From an uncultured Lachnospiraceae bacterium (GTDB lineage Bacteria > Bacillota > Clostridia > Lachnospirales > Lachnospiraceae), in NCBI GenBank assembly GCA_910588535.1, contig CAJUOO010000105.1, positions 1-5,699 on the forward strand: DNA of 5,699 nt. Direction: 5' to 3'. Under the pieces are notes generated by a model. It was not told the DNA's origin. It did no database searches and saw only the letters and a list, made by a program, of their open reading frames with translations. A program made the position numbers and the translations under genes. Below are positions 1 to 5,372 of the stretch, in pieces (the stretch's first letter is position 1; every line of letters starts with the position of its first letter).

Positions 1-43
1 GCTCTATCAGTGTGTGCCAGAGCGGTTTGTAGCTGATGTGCAT
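1..43 (-). CDS. Start of a small Cro/C1-type HTH regulator (partial)
   Basis: Only the first 14 codons are inside the window, reading MHISYKPLWHTLIE before the edge. The 'ISYKPLWHTLI' opening is the usual beginning of short (about 65-75 residue) single-domain Cro/C1-type helix-turn-helix proteins of Firmicutes, which bind DNA in the cytoplasm. The ATG has a GGGAG ribosome binding site (48-52) four bases upstream and a well-formed promoter at 85-113, so it is a separate transcription unit from the transporter remnant upstream. The family call rests on recognition of a short N-terminus; the HTH itself is outside the window. An overlapping frame (2-176) stays open to the edge but lacks a ribosome binding site. 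Confidence 0.5.
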   Translation of the reverse strand, partial: MHISYKPLWHTLIE

Positions 44-84
44 TTTTCTCCCTGTCTTTCTGCCCCGGATGGGTGCCTGCCCCC

Positions 85-113
85 ATTATATCAGGTTTCT
101 TGCTAATCCACAA
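85..113 (-). promoter_or_regulatory. Sigma-A promoter of the HTH gene
   Basis: On the minus strand TTGTGG (108-113) is followed by a 17-base spacer and a perfect TATAAT (85-90), with TG two bases upstream of the -10 box (extended -10). Transcription would start near 78, giving a leader of about 35 nt to the ATG at 43. The rest of the gap up to 218 shows no terminator or RNA gene that I can see. Confidence 0.7.
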
Positions 114-218
114 ATATTTCTTGACGGTATCGCCGGTTCCGTCTGGATTGTGCTCTTCCTTTCCTCTTTTGATCACCTCTAATTAGCCATGACCTGTCTT
201 ATCACTTAGGAAGGCTTG

Positions 219-900
219 CTATACATTTTTTCCATGCCCTTTCCTTTCCTGAATTTCCTGTACAATCTTGTTATAGGCTTTTTTATTTAGACGGTAAATC
301 CGGTACAATCGCATAGATTGCTGTGTTAAATCCTGAGAAAAAGAACTGTGCTAAACACGAAAACAGATAAAAGGGAACCGGCGACTGTCCAACCGTGAAA
401 AAGTACATACAAAACATACTAATTCCTGTCAACAGTGCAAAGATGGAAGCCGAACGTCCCTTGTTATTCTGTGTCATTGCTCCACATAGTGTTCCATAAG
501 GGATATTCACACAGGTATAGCCCAACACCAGAATGCAGTAAGTCACTGCCATATAAACAATCTTTGCTGTGGACGACCAATCAGGGTGTGCCCAAAAAGT
601 CAACATCAGCACAAACGCCGTCAGGGGTGCTGCTATCAAAAGCCACGGGCGGTATCTTCCCCATCTTGTATGCGTTTTGTCACTCAGTCCTCCAATTACC
701 AGATCATTGATTGCATCCCAAAAACGTGAGAATAACATCAGTCCTGCAACCGCACTCATTCCGATTCCAAAAACATCTGTATAAAATATCATCAGGAAAT
801 TCCCGACAAACATCCAGCTAAAATTACATCCCACATCGCCCATCCCGTAGGCAATTTTACTGATCAGTGGCACTTTGACATCAGTATTTTTTTGTTCCAT
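219..900 (-). pseudogene. Decayed GPH-family sugar:cation symporter (MFS, MelB-like)
   Basis: Members of this family are 12-helix inner-membrane symporters of about 450-470 residues that import glycosides, pentoses or hexuronides with H+ or Na+. Here the open frame from 900 to 283 gives only 205 residues. Residues 1-144 are a normal N-terminal third, with the family motif around residues 59-86 (RFWDAIND, then SDKTHTRWGRYRPW); D62 and D66 correspond to the MelB cation-site aspartates D55 and D59. At about residue 143-147 (near 460-470) the sequence jumps to what normally lies past the middle of the protein (GRSASIFALLTG to IYAIVPD). After IVPD (near 291-300) the frame ends with LPSK and a stop, while the authentic C-terminal tail (YRLNKKAYNKIVQEIQERK, stop at 219-221) continues in another frame. 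Two internal deletions, the second also shifting frame, explain this; about half the protein is missing. The start has an AAGGAGGA site (906-913). It lies 138 bp after the dehydrogenase and probably shared its transcript as the uptake step. An assembly collapse is the alternative explanation. Confidence 0.85.
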
Positions 901-981
901 TGCAATCCTCCTTGCTATAGATATTGACTAAATTCAATTTTCTCTTTCTTCGGTTCTACAATTGTGAAAAACCTTACACCA

Positions 982-1001
982 TTTTCTCCCAAAGGAGAGA
1001 A
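982..1001 (-). other. Weak intercistronic hairpin
   Basis: Between the dehydrogenase stop and the transporter start, 982-989 pairs with 994-1001 (8 bp including one G-T) around a 4-base loop. No T-run follows directly on the minus strand, so it is not a convincing terminator; it could be an mRNA processing or stability hairpin. I see no promoter in the 901-1038 gap, which supports cotranscription of the two genes. Confidence 0.25.
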
Positions 1002-1038
1002 ACTGAATCTTGTACTTCAGAGCGGACTGTATCATTTT

Positions 1039-2088
1039 TTACTCTGCAATGCGTATCACTGCTTTTACAATATCCGCCTTGTTGTTTACACTGTAATCCA
1101 TCGCCTTCTGTACTTCGTCAAGGCTGAACACGTCTGTTACAATACCTTTTAGATTCACTTTTCCTGCCGCAACTGCCTCGATTGCCATTGGATATATATG
1201 GCGATAGCGGAACACGGTCTTGAACGTCAGCTCCTTATCCAGTGCAAGGCTCATAGGCAATGTCATTTCCCCGCTCTTGCTGTAGCCTACCAGCACGATT
1301 GTAGCGCCCTTCTTTGTCATATGAATTGTCTGAATCGTTGTGACCTGTGTACCCGCAGTCTCCACTGCAAGATCACAGCCCCTGCCATATGTCAGTTTTC
1401 TCACTTCCTCCACAACATCTGTTTTTCCTGCGCTGATCACACCATCTGCCCCAAGCTCCAGTGCTTTCTGAAGGCGCTTTTCCATGATATCCACCACATA
1501 TACCTTCGACACGCCCATTGCTTTTAACGCCATCATTGTCACCAAGCCGATACAGCCTGCCCCCATGACGACCGCTGTCTGCCCTGCCCTTGCGCCGCCT
1601 TGCATTGCAGCATGGAAGCCCACTGCCAACGGCTCAATCAGGGCGCCTTCCATCGTGCTGACATTGTCGGGCAGCTTAAAGCAGAGGTCTGCCTCATGCG
1701 CTACATATTCCTGAAATACGCCGTCTACTGGCGGTGTTGCAAAAAAGACAACATCTGGACAGAGATTATAATTTCCCATCTTGCAGAACTCACAGTGCCC
1801 GCAGGTCTTTCCCGGTTCCAGTGCAACCCTGTCACCAACCTTCAAGTGCTTTACATCTTTTCCAACCTCCACGATGGTTCCTCCCGGCTCATGTCCAAGC
1901 ACAAACGGTGGCTCCACAACATAATCTCCTATCGCTCCTGTTTCGTAATAATGCAGATCACTTCCGCAGATACCTACATACTCCAACTTCACGAGCACCT
2001 CATTGTCTTTTACTTTCGGGATATCCCTCTCCTCAAATCCCATCTTGCCAATTCCTAACATCACTGCTGTTTTCATTGTTCTTTCCAT
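1039..2088 (-). CDS. Zinc-dependent polyol (sorbitol/xylitol-type) dehydrogenase
   Basis: This 349-residue cytoplasmic medium-chain dehydrogenase should oxidise a polyol to a keto-sugar with NAD+. The catalytic zinc ligands are C41 (GICGSD), H66 with E67 (GHE) and E152 (IEPLAV). All four structural-zinc cysteines are present (C96, C99, C102, C110). The Rossmann loop is GAGCIGL (176-182), and D200 at the end of the next strand fits a preference for NAD over NADP. FRYRHIYP near 293-300 matches the sorbitol/xylitol dehydrogenase substrate region. Length is typical. The start at 2088 is chosen because AAGGAGGA lies at 2096-2103, eight bases upstream; the frame stays open a further 66 codons upstream, but that stretch is AT-rich, contains the promoter and does not resemble protein. 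It is first in a unit with the transporter remnant and next to a ROK repressor, so it likely serves polyol or pentose use. The exact substrate cannot be read from sequence. Confidence 0.92.
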   Translation of the reverse strand: MERTMKTAVMLGIGKMGFEERDIPKVKDNEVLVKLEYVGICGSDLHYYETGAIGDYVVEPPFVLGHEPGGTIVEVGKDVKHLKVGDRVALEPGKTCGHCEFCKMGNYNLCPDVVFFATPPVDGVFQEYVAHEADLCFKLPDNVSTMEGALIEPLAVGFHAAMQGGARAGQTAVVMGAGCIGLVTMMALKAMGVSKVYVVDIMEKRLQKALELGADGVISAGKTDVVEEVRKLTYGRGCDLAVETAGTQVTTIQTIHMTKKGATIVLVGYSKSGEMTLPMSLALDKELTFKTVFRYRHIYPMAIEAVAAGKVNLKGIVTDVFSLDEVQKAMDYSVNNKADIVKAVIRIAE

Positions 2089-2122
2089 GATAGTGTCCTC
2101 CTTATTTTTTACTTTTATTATC

Positions 2123-2137
2123 ACTTTATTAAATAGT
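2123..2137. promoter_or_regulatory. Candidate operator in the dehydrogenase leader
   Basis: ACTTTATTAAATAGT is an imperfect 15-bp palindrome (5 of 7 pairs match) lying about +10 to +24 from the predicted start of the dehydrogenase transcript. On the minus strand it reads ACTATTTAATAAAGT and shares the half-site ATAAAGT with the palindrome in front of the ROK gene (3434-3448). This would suit a repressor that blocks early elongation. The region is AT-rich, so chance similarity is a real alternative. Confidence 0.35.
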
Positions 2138-2152
2138 TTTATTATGTATATT

Positions 2153-2181
2153 ATTTTAAATTTAAACAATATAACTGTCAA
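2153..2181 (-). promoter_or_regulatory. Sigma-A promoter of the dehydrogenase unit
   Basis: Minus strand TTGACA (2176-2181, perfect -35), a 17-base spacer, then TAAAAT (2153-2158, 5 of 6 to the -10 consensus). The predicted start is near 2146, leaving a leader of about 58 nt. A perfect 12-bp palindrome TTTAAATTTAAA (2155-2166) overlaps the -10 box and spacer and could be a protein site or just AT-rich sequence. Confidence 0.75.
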
Positions 2182-2254
2182 TAATTTTTCATATAAAGCA
2201 AAATTTTTTGTTATTTCTGCCAAATTCTTGATTATAATTATGTATAAAATAGAC

Positions 2255-2283
2255 AAAAAAAGAGACTCCATAACTGGAATCTC
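2255..2283 (-). terminator. Rho-independent terminator after the ROK gene
   Basis: On the minus strand GAGATTCC (2276-2283) pairs with GGAGTCTC (2262-2269), 8 bp with one G-T, around a 6-base loop, followed by seven T (2255-2261). It begins about 20 bases past the repressor stop and separates the repressor from the dehydrogenase transcript. Confidence 0.85.
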
Positions 2284-2302
2284 CAAATGCTAAAATTTGT
2301 AT

Positions 2303-3421
2303 TTACACCTGTTCCATAAACAGCTCTATTATTTTCAGGGAAGCTCCCAAAGCAGCTGCACCTGTCTTATGACGACAGGATCTTACAAAAGAACTGCCCT
2401 CTGCAAATGTGTTTCTTTTTGATACCTTATCTCGTATATCCTGAATATATTCTCCCATATAACTGCCTACATACCCACCAAGAACAATGTCACAATCAAG
2501 AACCATATGGATATTGTTGACTGCAATCGCAAGATAAGTTGTGTATCTGTCCCATGACCAGACTGCTTCCTGCTCCCCTTTTTGCAGCCGTTTAAAAAAA
2601 TCTTCAAGCTTCCCGTCCGACAAGCACTTTGCAGAACAATATGCATCCACGCACCCCTGTTTCCCACAATAACAGCTTTCTCCATCCGGCACAATGGTCA
2701 TATGCCCTACTTCCCCGCAGCGATAGTTCTTTCCTTGTTCCAGCCTGTGATTGCTATATACTGCACCTCCCACTGTATTACTCAGCGACAGATAAAAAAA
2801 GCGCTCCATGCTTTCTGACTGTATCCCTTCCGCATATGCTCCCGCATTTGCATCATTGAGAAAATAACAGGGATAGCGGAAAAAACAGCTCACTGAAGCA
2901 AATGGCAGAGATCGCACTCCCAGTATATGGGAGTCAGCAACCTGCTCCTTATCCAGATCAATAATTCCCGGAAAGGAAATACCAATCCCCAAAATCCGCT
3001 GTCCCCCATATCCACTTTTATTCAAAAAAGCCTCCAGCTTAACACTCACTTCACGATAATATTCATCCCCTGTTGTATATGGCAGAAAGATACGCTCGTA
3101 TCTCAAAATCTCGCCAGTCAGATCCGTGAGAACCAAACTGATATGATTTTTTGTGATATCCAATCCTACTGCTTTGCCCACATTTTCAGAAACAGCCAGT
3201 GCTTTTGCCCTTCTTCCGCCTGTGGACTCCAATACTCCCTTTTCTTCCACCAGCCCTTCCTCTATCAGTTCCTTTGTAATCTGGGTTGCTGTCGGAAGAC
3301 TCATCTTGAGGGCGTATGAAATATCTGGATTTGACGCCATCGCATTTTTGCATATATACCGGAACACGTCATTCCGGTTCTTTCTCTTTACTTCTATATT
3401 GGTTATCTTTTTCTTTTCCAT
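2303..3421 (-). CDS. ROK-family transcriptional repressor (NagC/XylR type)
   Basis: This 372-residue protein is a DNA-binding sugar sensor of the ROK family. Residues about 10-75 form a winged helix-turn-helix ending in the wing STGGRRAKAL. The rest is a ROK sugar-kinase fold: LGIGISFPGIID (144-155), NDANAGAYAE (189-198) and the zinc site H240, C250, C252, C257 (GEVGH, then CYCGKQGC). The ATP-binding GGT motif of true ROK kinases is replaced by GLDITKNH (86-93), so it should be a regulator and not a kinase. N189 and D190 of the sugar pocket are kept, consistent with binding a sugar effector. The start has AGGAGA (3427-3432) six to seven bases upstream. Its position directly before the dehydrogenase/transporter unit makes that unit the likely target; the effector is unknown. 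Confidence 0.92.
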   Translation of the reverse strand: MEKKKITNIEVKRKNRNDVFRYICKNAMASNPDISYALKMSLPTATQITKELIEEGLVEEKGVLESTGGRRAKALAVSENVGKAVGLDITKNHISLVLTDLTGEILRYERIFLPYTTGDEYYREVSVKLEAFLNKSGYGGQRILGIGISFPGIIDLDKEQVADSHILGVRSLPFASVSCFFRYPCYFLNDANAGAYAEGIQSESMERFFYLSLSNTVGGAVYSNHRLEQGKNYRCGEVGHMTIVPDGESCYCGKQGCVDAYCSAKCLSDGKLEDFFKRLQKGEQEAVWSWDRYTTYLAIAVNNIHMVLDCDIVLGGYVGSYMGEYIQDIRDKVSKRNTFAEGSSFVRSCRHKTGAAALGASLKIIELFMEQV

Positions 3422-3433
3422 CTCTATCTCCTG

Positions 3434-3448
3434 TACTTTATAAAAGTA
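3434..3448. promoter_or_regulatory. Candidate ROK autoregulatory operator
   Basis: TACTTTATAAAAGTA is a near-perfect 15-bp palindrome (6 of 7 pairs around a central T). It sits immediately upstream of the ribosome binding site of the repressor gene and about +12 to +26 from its predicted transcript start. It resembles the element at 2123-2137, although the dehydrogenase copy has two more bases between its half-sites. Confidence 0.4.
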
Positions 3449-3465
3449 TTTTTCTAAGTATCTTT

Positions 3466-3474
3466 ATCATATCA
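3466..3474 (-). promoter_or_regulatory. Extended -10 promoter of the ROK gene
   Basis: Minus strand TGATATGAT gives a TATGAT -10 box (3466-3471) with an upstream TG (extended -10). There is no good -35 at 17 bases (ATGGTA is the best). Predicted start is near 3459. A perfect TTGACA lies farther upstream at 3521-3526, but no -10 box is suitably spaced from it. Confidence 0.45.
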
Positions 3475-3519
3475 TAAATGCGGCCAGTTTACCATTATTT
3501 TTTCATTGTTATTATTATG

Positions 3520-3548
3520 TTGTCAAAAAAGTCCGGTTATGATATATT
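3520..3548 (+). promoter_or_regulatory. Promoter of the mgtE leader transcript
   Basis: TTGTCA (3520-3525), a 17-base spacer and TATATT (3543-3548) with TG two bases before the -10 box (extended -10). Transcription would start near 3555, giving a 5' leader of about 310 nt before mgtE. It is divergent from the repressor promoter, with about 75 bp between the two -10 boxes. Confidence 0.7.
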
Positions 3549-3588
3549 TATTCATAACAACAAATTCTTCTATAAGTGAGGTGAGATT

Positions 3589-3681
3589 ATGGACGGCAGT
3601 AGTTGTAGTTGCAGTCGAAGTACAGACAGAGCTTTCATATGGTATCAGATGATTAGCAGCTCCCCGCTGTCCATATTCTGA
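3589..3681 (+). CDS. Leader ORF 1, 30-residue Ser/Cys-rich peptide
   Basis: The ATG is preceded by GAGGTGA (3578-3584), a 7-base match to the 16S anti-Shine-Dalgarno region at ideal spacing, so translation is likely. The peptide starts MDGSSCSCSRSTDRAF and ends SSSPLSIF. It has no signal peptide or membrane helix and I do not recognise it. Its start codon lies inside a 10-bp stem (3588-3597 with 3666-3675, one G-T), while the ribosome binding site stays outside. It is the first ORF of the mgtE leader and its stop overlaps the next start (TGATG). A leader peptide that lets ribosomes influence mgtE expression is the simplest reading; a free small protein is possible. Confidence 0.5.
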   Translation: MDGSSCSCSRSTDRAFIWYQMISSSPLSIF

Positions 3682-3707
3682 TGGCTTCTATCTTTATATC
3701 AATATGA
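3681..3707 (+). CDS. Leader ORF 2, 8 codons (MASIFISI)
   Basis: Starts on the last base of the ORF 1 stop (TGATG) and has no ribosome binding site, so it could be read only by reinitiating ribosomes leaving ORF 1. It may be chance; its value is that its TGA abuts the next ATG. Confidence 0.2.
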   Translation: MASIFISI

Positions 3708-3776
3708 ATGTCACTGTCCGTCGCTCAAACTGTACAACAAAAGCAGGGCGGGTATCGTAAACGATACATACGGTAA
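3708..3776 (+). CDS. Leader ORF 3, 22-residue basic peptide
   Basis: Its ATG follows the ORF 2 stop directly (TGA then ATG). The peptide MSLSVAQTVQQKQGGYRKRY plus two residues is basic at its end, and its last codons run through the 5' arm and hairpin of the structured element at 3745-3834. There is no ribosome binding site of its own; translation would need reinitiation. An 18-codon ORF starting at 3704 in another frame competes with it. Confidence 0.25.
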   Translation: MSLSVAQTVQQKQGGYRKRYIR

Positions 3777-3834
3777 ATGGCAGTGGCGTTTTTATGCCTA
3801 TTTTTCTTTATAATTCTGCCACTATGCCCGCCTT
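3745..3834 (+). promoter_or_regulatory. Structured leader RNA element upstream of mgtE
   Basis: The closing stem pairs 3745-3755 with 3824-3834 (11 bp, GC-rich core GGCGGG with CCCGCC, two G-T pairs). Inside, GTATCG-TAAA-CGATAC (3752-3767) is a perfect 6-bp tetraloop hairpin sharing four bases with the top of the closing stem, and 3778-3783 pairs with 3816-3821 (TGGCAG with CTGCCA). An alternative pairs 3782-3787 with 3818-3823. The result is a three-way junction with a purine-rich joint around 3768-3777 (ATACGGTAAA). It lacks the long conserved AGGTGAGGCTCC-type core of the M-box Mg2+ riboswitch, and I do not recognise it as another known class. Only TTTA follows the stem, so it is a poor terminator. 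Confidence 0.5.
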
Positions 3835-3884
3835 TACACCACAAAATACGTAAAGGAGGACGGTACAATGAAATTAAAGAATAA
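3777..3884 (+). CDS. Leader ORF 4, 35-residue hydrophobic peptide overlapping mgtE
   Basis: The ATG follows the ORF 3 stop directly (TAA then ATG). The product opens with a hydrophobic run, MAVAFLCLFFFIILPLCPPL, long enough for one membrane segment, followed by a basic tail. It contains P15 and a Pro-Pro pair (P18-P19), which can slow ribosomes; these codons lie in the 3' arm of the leader's closing stem. The frame runs through the mgtE Shine-Dalgarno and start and stops 17 bases inside mgtE, so its translation could affect mgtE initiation. There is no ribosome binding site of its own and no family that I recognise; small membrane peptides do regulate Mg2+ transporters in enterobacteria, but no homology is claimed. 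Confidence 0.3.
   Translation: MAVAFLCLFFFIILPLCPPLHHKIRKGGRYNEIKE
3831..3856 (+). promoter_or_regulatory. Hairpin sequestering the mgtE Shine-Dalgarno
   Basis: CCTTTAC (3831-3837) is perfectly complementary to GTAAAGG (3850-3856) across a 12-base loop, covering the front of the mgtE ribosome binding site AAAGGAGG (3852-3859). Bases 3831-3834 are also in the closing stem of the upstream element, so the two structures exclude each other. Stem formed would leave mgtE accessible; stem broken would hide it. Confidence 0.45.
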
Positions 3885-5286
3885 CACACAAAAGGAACTG
3901 ATAGCTATTACACAGCATCCTGACTATACAGCGGAGATTATTAAAATCCTTCATAGCAATCTGCTCCCCAAAGTAAAACAGGAACATATTAGAGCTTATC
4001 ATGAAAAGGATATCGCTTGCACGCTGGAACTGCTGAATGCAGAGGAGCGCAGCAAGTTTTACCCAATTTTCCATTCGAAAGACTTAGCGGATATACTGGA
4101 ACATTCAGAAAATCCTGTCATATTTCTGAATGAGCTTGGTATGCTCAAAAAAATTGATGTATTACAGCAAATGGAAACTGCTACTGCAGTAGAATGTCTG
4201 CGGCAGATGGAAAAAGCAGACCGAAGCAACTTGATGGAACTGATGGACGACGAAACCAGACAAGAGATTGCCCTGCTTGTTTCTTTTGATGAAGATGAAA
4301 TTGGAAGTAAAATGACCACGAATTATATTTCTGTCCATGCGAACGCAGACATCCGGCAGGCAATGCGTTCCCTGATCGAACAGGCGGCAGAACATGACAA
4401 TATCTCAACGATCTATGTTGTTGAAAATGATGATACATTAGTAGGAGCAATTGAGCTGAAAGATCTGATTATTGCCCGTGAAGATACCATGTTAGATACG
4501 ATTACCATGACATCTTACCCTTATGTTTATGCAAATGAGCGAATAGCGGAATGTATCAACCATATCGTAGACTATTCGGAGGATACTATTCCTGTTCTCG
4601 ATGCAGATAATAAACTGCGCGGTGTCCTGACTTCACAGGACATCATGCAGCTTGTCGATGATGAAATGGGAGAGGATTACGCGAAACTAGCGGGACTCTC
4701 CGCTGAGGAGGACTTAAACGAACCACTGAAAAAGAGTCTACAAAAACGACTGCCGTGGCTTGTTACCCTGTTGGGTTTAGGCTTGCTCGTTTCTGGTGTT
4801 GTGGGCATTTTTGAAAGTGTCGCGGCACACCTTCCCTTTATTATTGCTTTCCAGTCCCTTGTCCTTGATATGGCTGGAAACTCCGGGACACAATCCCTTG
4901 CCGTCACCATCCGCGTTTTGATGGACGAAAAATTAAGTAACAAACAAAAGCTGTCACTGATTGCGAAAGAAGGAAAAGTCGGGCTTATCAATGGATTTAT
5001 TTTAGGTATCTTGTCCTTTCTGTTGATCGGGCTTTATTTACTTGCGGCAAAAGGACAGCCTGCCATTTCTGCATTTGCTGTCTCATTTTGTACCGGCGCT
5101 GCTTTATTGTCTGCAATGTTTTTGTCTGGTCTGTCAGGAACAGTGATACCTTTGATGTTTAAAAAAATAAACATTGATCCGGCTGTTGCTTCTGGTCCTC
5201 TTATCACAACAATCAACGACCTTGTCGCTGTTACTGCATATTATGGACTGGCATGGCTTCTTTTGATTCACGTATTGCATTTGTAA
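3868..5286 (+). CDS. mgtE: Mg2+ channel/transporter MgtE
   Basis: This 472-residue inner-membrane Mg2+ uptake channel of the MgtE family acts as a homodimer gated by cytoplasmic Mg2+. Domains in order are the MgtE N-domain (about 35-135, helical repeats), two CBS domains (about 140-205 and 210-265, the second with TIPVLDADNKLRGVLTSQDI at 240-259), a connecting plug helix (about 266-290) and five membrane helices by eye (about 296-317, 322-346, 371-392, 401-428, 447-470). Family signatures are MAGNSGTQSLAVTIR (335-349) and DPAVASGPLITTINDLVAV (437-455); D451 should correspond to the essential Mg2+-binding Asp432 of Thermus MgtE. Length is normal and the frame intact. AAAGGAGG (3852-3859) lies eight bases before the ATG. 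The long structured leader suggests post-transcriptional control, and the gene ends at its own terminator, so it is probably monocistronic. Confidence 0.96.
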   Translation: MKLKNNTQKELIAITQHPDYTAEIIKILHSNLLPKVKQEHIRAYHEKDIACTLELLNAEERSKFYPIFHSKDLADILEHSENPVIFLNELGMLKKIDVLQQMETATAVECLRQMEKADRSNLMELMDDETRQEIALLVSFDEDEIGSKMTTNYISVHANADIRQAMRSLIEQAAEHDNISTIYVVENDDTLVGAIELKDLIIAREDTMLDTITMTSYPYVYANERIAECINHIVDYSEDTIPVLDADNKLRGVLTSQDIMQLVDDEMGEDYAKLAGLSAEEDLNEPLKKSLQKRLPWLVTLLGLGLLVSGVVGIFESVAAHLPFIIAFQSLVLDMAGNSGTQSLAVTIRVLMDEKLSNKQKLSLIAKEGKVGLINGFILGILSFLLIGLYLLAAKGQPAISAFAVSFCTGAALLSAMFLSGLSGTVIPLMFKKINIDPAVASGPLITTINDLVAVTAYYGLAWLLLIHVLHL

Positions 5287-5300
5287 ATTTAAATAATGTG

Positions 5301-5350
5301 GAACTGTCGGAAAATATATTATAAACTATATTTTCCGACAGTTCTTTATT
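5301..5350 (+). terminator. Rho-independent terminator of mgtE
   Basis: GAACTGTCGGAAAATATA (5301-5318) pairs perfectly over 18 bp with 5327-5344 around an 8-base loop, followed by TTTATT. It lies 14 bases past the mgtE stop. The T-run is short but the stem is very strong. Confidence 0.85.
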
Positions 5351-5372
5351 CATAATTATTATATTGGATCTA

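Noticed and set aside
2..176. Minus-strand frame from a GTG at 176 open to the left edge (about 58 codons)
   Set aside because: It has no ribosome binding site, does not resemble a family that I know, and overlaps in another frame the promoter and start of the HTH gene, which has better signals.
1198..2090. Plus-strand frames opposite the dehydrogenase
   Set aside because: They are shadows rich in Cys, His and Ser from antisense reading of a conserved gene; no start signals.
2089..2286. 66-codon N-terminal extension of the dehydrogenase frame
   Set aside because: It is AT-rich, overlaps the promoter and the ROK terminator, and a perfect ribosome binding site marks the internal start at 2088, which gives the family's normal length.
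3571..3640. M-box (ykoK) Mg2+ riboswitch suggested by AGGTGAG near mgtE
   Set aside because: AGGTGAG is explained by the Shine-Dalgarno of leader ORF 1, and the rest of the conserved M-box core is absent.
3756..3770. CcpA cre-like site CGTAAACGATACAT
   Set aside because: It mismatches several fixed cre positions and is explained by the perfect GTATCG/CGATAC hairpin of the leader.
4059..4991. Long reverse-strand frames within mgtE
   Set aside because: They are antisense shadows of a clearly coding gene, without ribosome binding sites or recognisable protein features.
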